Assembly: GCA_017550445.1 (NCBI GenBank)
Contig: JAFZOV010000004.1
Span: 1 to 16,931, forward strand
From: Fibrobacter sp.
Lineage (GTDB): Bacteria > Fibrobacterota > Fibrobacteria > Fibrobacterales > Fibrobacteraceae
DNA: 16,931 bases
Direction of reading: 5' to 3'
The notes under the pieces are model-generated. The model was not told the origin of the DNA and searched no databases. It was given only the letters and a program-made list of their open reading frames with translations. Below are positions 14,982 through 16,931 of the stretch, in pieces. The stretch's first letter is position 1; every line of letters begins with the position of its first letter. The position numbers and the translations under genes were made by a program.

Positions 14982-15019
14982 GCAAAAAAATACATTTTTG
15001 TTAAGGGTTAAAATAGCGG

Positions 15020-15409
15020 TTATTGCCCCGGACATTTTCCTGATGGAGGAGGCTCTGTCGACGTTGAATCCTGCTGTTTTTGGGCGTTATTGATGTATTC
15101 TATCAGTTTATCCCTTGTTTCTGCGGCGATATTCGGCGGAATGTTGAAAGGATAGTTTTTGTTCTCGACCAAGGGGTAAAATCGGTCCACTTCGTAGAAC
15201 AGCTGGGAAAGGGTTTTGTGATAGGCATTTGCCAATGCGCAAAGGGTGTTGATAGAGGGAAGCCTTTTGCCGACTTCGACTTGCGATATGAATTGCCGGG
15301 TGATATTTGAACGAAGGGAAAGCCCGATTTGGGTGAGACCTTGTTGTCGGCGACTTTCCAGAAAGACAAGCCGAATGGCCTCGCTGAGAATGTGATCTTT
15401 GTATTCCAC
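15020..15409 (-). CDS. XRE-family helix-turn-helix transcriptional regulator
   Basis: The protein is about 129 residues. A Cro/C1-type HTH spans ~13-68, with RRQQGLTQIGLSLRSNITRQ and FISQVEVGKRLPSINTLCAL, the classic pattern ending in the S-Q-x-E-x-G-K-R-x-P-S motif. The C-terminal part (LSQLFYEVDRFYPLVE and a Gln/Ser/Pro-rich end) has no known ligand-binding domain. I chose the GTG at 15409 because GAGG lies six bases upstream on the mRNA; a TTG at 15439 would add ten residues and has only GAGAG before it. A perfect 18-bp palindrome 75 bases upstream of the GTG is a candidate operator, suggesting autoregulation. The target genes are unknown. Confidence 0.85.
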   Translation of the reverse strand: MEYKDHILSEAIRLVFLESRRQQGLTQIGLSLRSNITRQFISQVEVGKRLPSINTLCALANAYHKTLSQLFYEVDRFYPLVENKNYPFNIPPNIAAETRDKLIEYINNAQKQQDSTSTEPPPSGKCPGQ

Positions 15410-15483
15410 AAACAACCTCGAAAAAACGTGGATAGCCAATCACTCTCTGGGGGCCAATTTTAGAATTAGTAGGGGCGGGGGCG

Positions 15484-15501
15484 TGCAAACACGTGTTTGC
15501 A
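15484..15501. promoter_or_regulatory. Perfect 18-bp palindrome, candidate operator
   Basis: TGCAAACACGTGTTTGCA is fully self-complementary. It lies upstream of the XRE gene and just upstream of a TAAAATTGG stretch that could be its -7 region (minus strand, 15454-15462). Dimeric HTH proteins bind such sites, so control by the neighbouring regulator is a reasonable inference. Confidence 0.5.
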
Positions 15502-15540
15502 AGGTTTGAAAAAATATTTTAACGGTGTACGGGTGAAAAG

Positions 15541-15577
15541 CAAAAAAAAGAAAGGTTAATCTTTCGATTAACCTTTC
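15541..15577 (-). terminator. Rho-independent terminator of tRNA-Arg
   Basis: On the minus strand a 12-bp perfect stem (15550-15561 with 15566-15577) has a GAAA tetraloop and is followed by CTTTTTTTT. It starts five bases after the tRNA 3' end. Confidence 0.92.
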
Positions 15578-15581
15578 CTTC

Positions 15582-15655
<74 letters not shown>

Positions 15656-15668
15656 TTGATTGATGGCC

Positions 15669-15698
15669 CAAATATAGCTTAATGCGTGCTTTTGTCAA
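15669..15698 (-). promoter_or_regulatory. Promoter of tRNA-Arg (TTGACA-N16-TATATTTG)
   Basis: On the minus strand TTGACA (15693-15698) is followed after 16 bases by TATATTTG (15669-15676), an exact TAnnTTTG. TTG to TA is 19 bases, the same as at the GH16 promoter. The expected start is about seven bases downstream, close to the tRNA 5' end. Confidence 0.8.
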
Positions 15699-15729
15699 GG
15701 GGCGTTGAATAAAAAAATGAAAATTTTCT

Positions 15730-15737
15730 ATCTTTCC
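15730..15737 (+). promoter_or_regulatory. -7 promoter element of the PBP gene (TATCTTTC)
   Basis: TATCTTTC matches TAnnTTT and ends 24 bases before the PBP ATG. A TTG lies at 15705-15707, 22 bases upstream, three more than at the two best promoters. Confidence 0.45.
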
Positions 15738-15761
15738 CCGAAAAATAACATTATTATACTA

Positions 15762-16931
15762 TGAATAAAGTCAAATCCATATTGCAGGCTGTTCCCGGGG
15801 TCTTAAAGAGCTGGTTTACTGATCGCAAGATCATTATGTGGCTCATTATCTTCGCAGTTCCTGTGGTGGCCGCTTTTATTGCTGTCGTCGCAGTGTACAA
15901 CCACTTCTCGCCGGAGCTTCCGTCCCTTTCGCAGTTGGAACAGATTAACCCGAAGCTGGTTACCAACATCTACGACATGAACGGAAAGATTGCACACGAA
16001 TATTTCGTGGAACGTCGCGAATGGACTAGCTTCGATTCGATTCCCGAAAACGCAATCCATGCGGTGATGGCTACCGAAGACCGCGCCTTCTATAGTCACT
16101 GGGGCATGAATGTGTGGGCGATTCCCTCTGCCATTATGGAAAGTGCCTTGTCCGGCAAGAAACTTCGCGGTGCTTCGACCTTGACGCAGCAGCTGACTAA
16201 GCTTTTGTTCTTGACTCCTGAACGCACGATTTCGCGTAAGATCAAGGAAATGATGACGGCTATCCGCATCGAGCAGACGTATACTAAAGAAGAAATTCTT
16301 GAATTCTACATGAACGAAGTCTACCTCGCTGGCGGTAACTACGGTTTCCAGGCGGCAGGCAAGTTCTACTTCGGTCATCCGCTCGATAGCCTTACGATTC
16401 CGGAACTCGCCGTGTTGGCCGGTATGTTGCAGCGCCCGGAGGCCTACCGCCCCGACCGTCACCCTGAAGCTTCTCTCGAACGTCGCAATACGGTGCTTTA
16501 TGCCATGCGCGATGCCGGCTACATCAATGACGACGAATACCATGAATATATAAAGACTCCGATTGAACTTGCGAAGAAGGAAGTCTCCAACGAATCTGGT
16601 CTTTATTTCTACGAAGAAATCCGCAAGTACATGGAAAAGAAGTACGGCGAAAATTCTCTCTATGCTGACGGTGTTTCCATTAATTCGACGATTGATCCGG
16701 ACATTCAGGCTTATGCCGATAGCGTTGCCCGTGTGCAGGTGGAAAAGGTCCGTCGTCGCGTCAAGTATCGTGCCACTCGTCGCCTTTACCTGACCAAGAA
16801 ATTTGACATGCCTGAAGATAGCGTGGTGGCCCACTTCGATAGCCTCTATACGATTTTCAAGAAGGAATACCTGGCCGACGACTTGAAGCGCCCGGCTGAT
16901 AAGCGCCGCTTCCCGGACTCTATCCTTTATC
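15762..16931 (+). CDS. Class A penicillin-binding protein, PBP1A type (5' part)
   Basis: The enzyme polymerises and crosslinks peptidoglycan. The window ends inside the gene after 390 codons. A short cytoplasmic start is followed by one membrane anchor (~24-46). Then comes the glycosyltransferase family 51 domain: ATEDRAFYSHWG (E106 catalytic), GASTLTQQLTK at 138-147, RKIKEMMTA at 159-167, EEILEFYMNEVYLAGGNYG at 177-195, ELAVLAGMLQRP at 215-226. The transpeptidase domain should lie beyond the window. The start has no Shine-Dalgarno sequence, but the ATG at 15762 is the only fitting one before the anchor. Confidence 0.93.

Noticed and set aside
8824..15439. Defence or mobile island
   Set aside because: All genes are core families in one orientation; no integrase, transposase, toxin or restriction gene is present.
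15803..16834. 343-residue minus-strand ORF opposite the PBP gene
   Set aside because: The GT51 motifs on the + strand are unambiguous, and the + frame simply runs off the window end.

Overview
The window reads as a stretch of chromosome from a Fibrobacter-like bacterium (FCB group). The inference rests on several features: a lipoprotein with poly-serine linkers, a secreted GH16 beta-glucanase with a type IX-like C-terminal tail, a fused SecDF, Glu codons almost always GAA, and promoters of the TTG-N19-TAnnTTTG type rather than sigma70 TATAAT. No marker gene fixes the species, so the genus is an inference. There is no phage, transposase, CRISPR array or defence island. Most of the window is core housekeeping and envelope biology.

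Left part (1-8827, mostly + strand): the 3' end of a YfhO-like polytopic membrane protein with its terminator; a possible small two-helix membrane protein on the minus strand; a periplasmic TPR protein built as three TPR blocks joined by Pro/Ala/Glu/Lys linkers; a secreted GH16 glucanase with a trefoil-like middle and a sorting-type tail; a SecDF fusion with an unusual low-complexity insert in its first periplasmic domain; and a Ser-rich, Cys-rich lipoprotein. Each looks like its own transcription unit, which fits the separate promoter-like motifs and terminators between them.

Right part (8824-15439, all minus strand): a tight four-gene operon argC-obg-smpB-amidase (junctions TAATG, 3-nt gap, TAATG), then a YchJ-type SEC-C protein, an rlmN / TPMT-like methyltransferase pair overlapping by 7 nt, and an XRE regulator preceded by a perfect 18-bp palindrome. 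A tRNA-Arg(ACG) follows with a textbook promoter and terminator. The window ends inside a class A penicillin-binding protein on the + strand.

The most interesting structure is non-coding. Four copies of a palindromic element framed as TGTCAT...ATCT occur in 17 kb. Their arms covary, one copy lies inside the amidase reading frame, and one carries a T-tract and probably acts as a terminator. Two intergenic regions carry heptanucleotide (7-bp period) tandem repeats. The shared -7 motif TAnnTTT is repeated upstream of most transcription units. I found no convincing new multi-gene system; the repeat families and the promoter code are the best leads.
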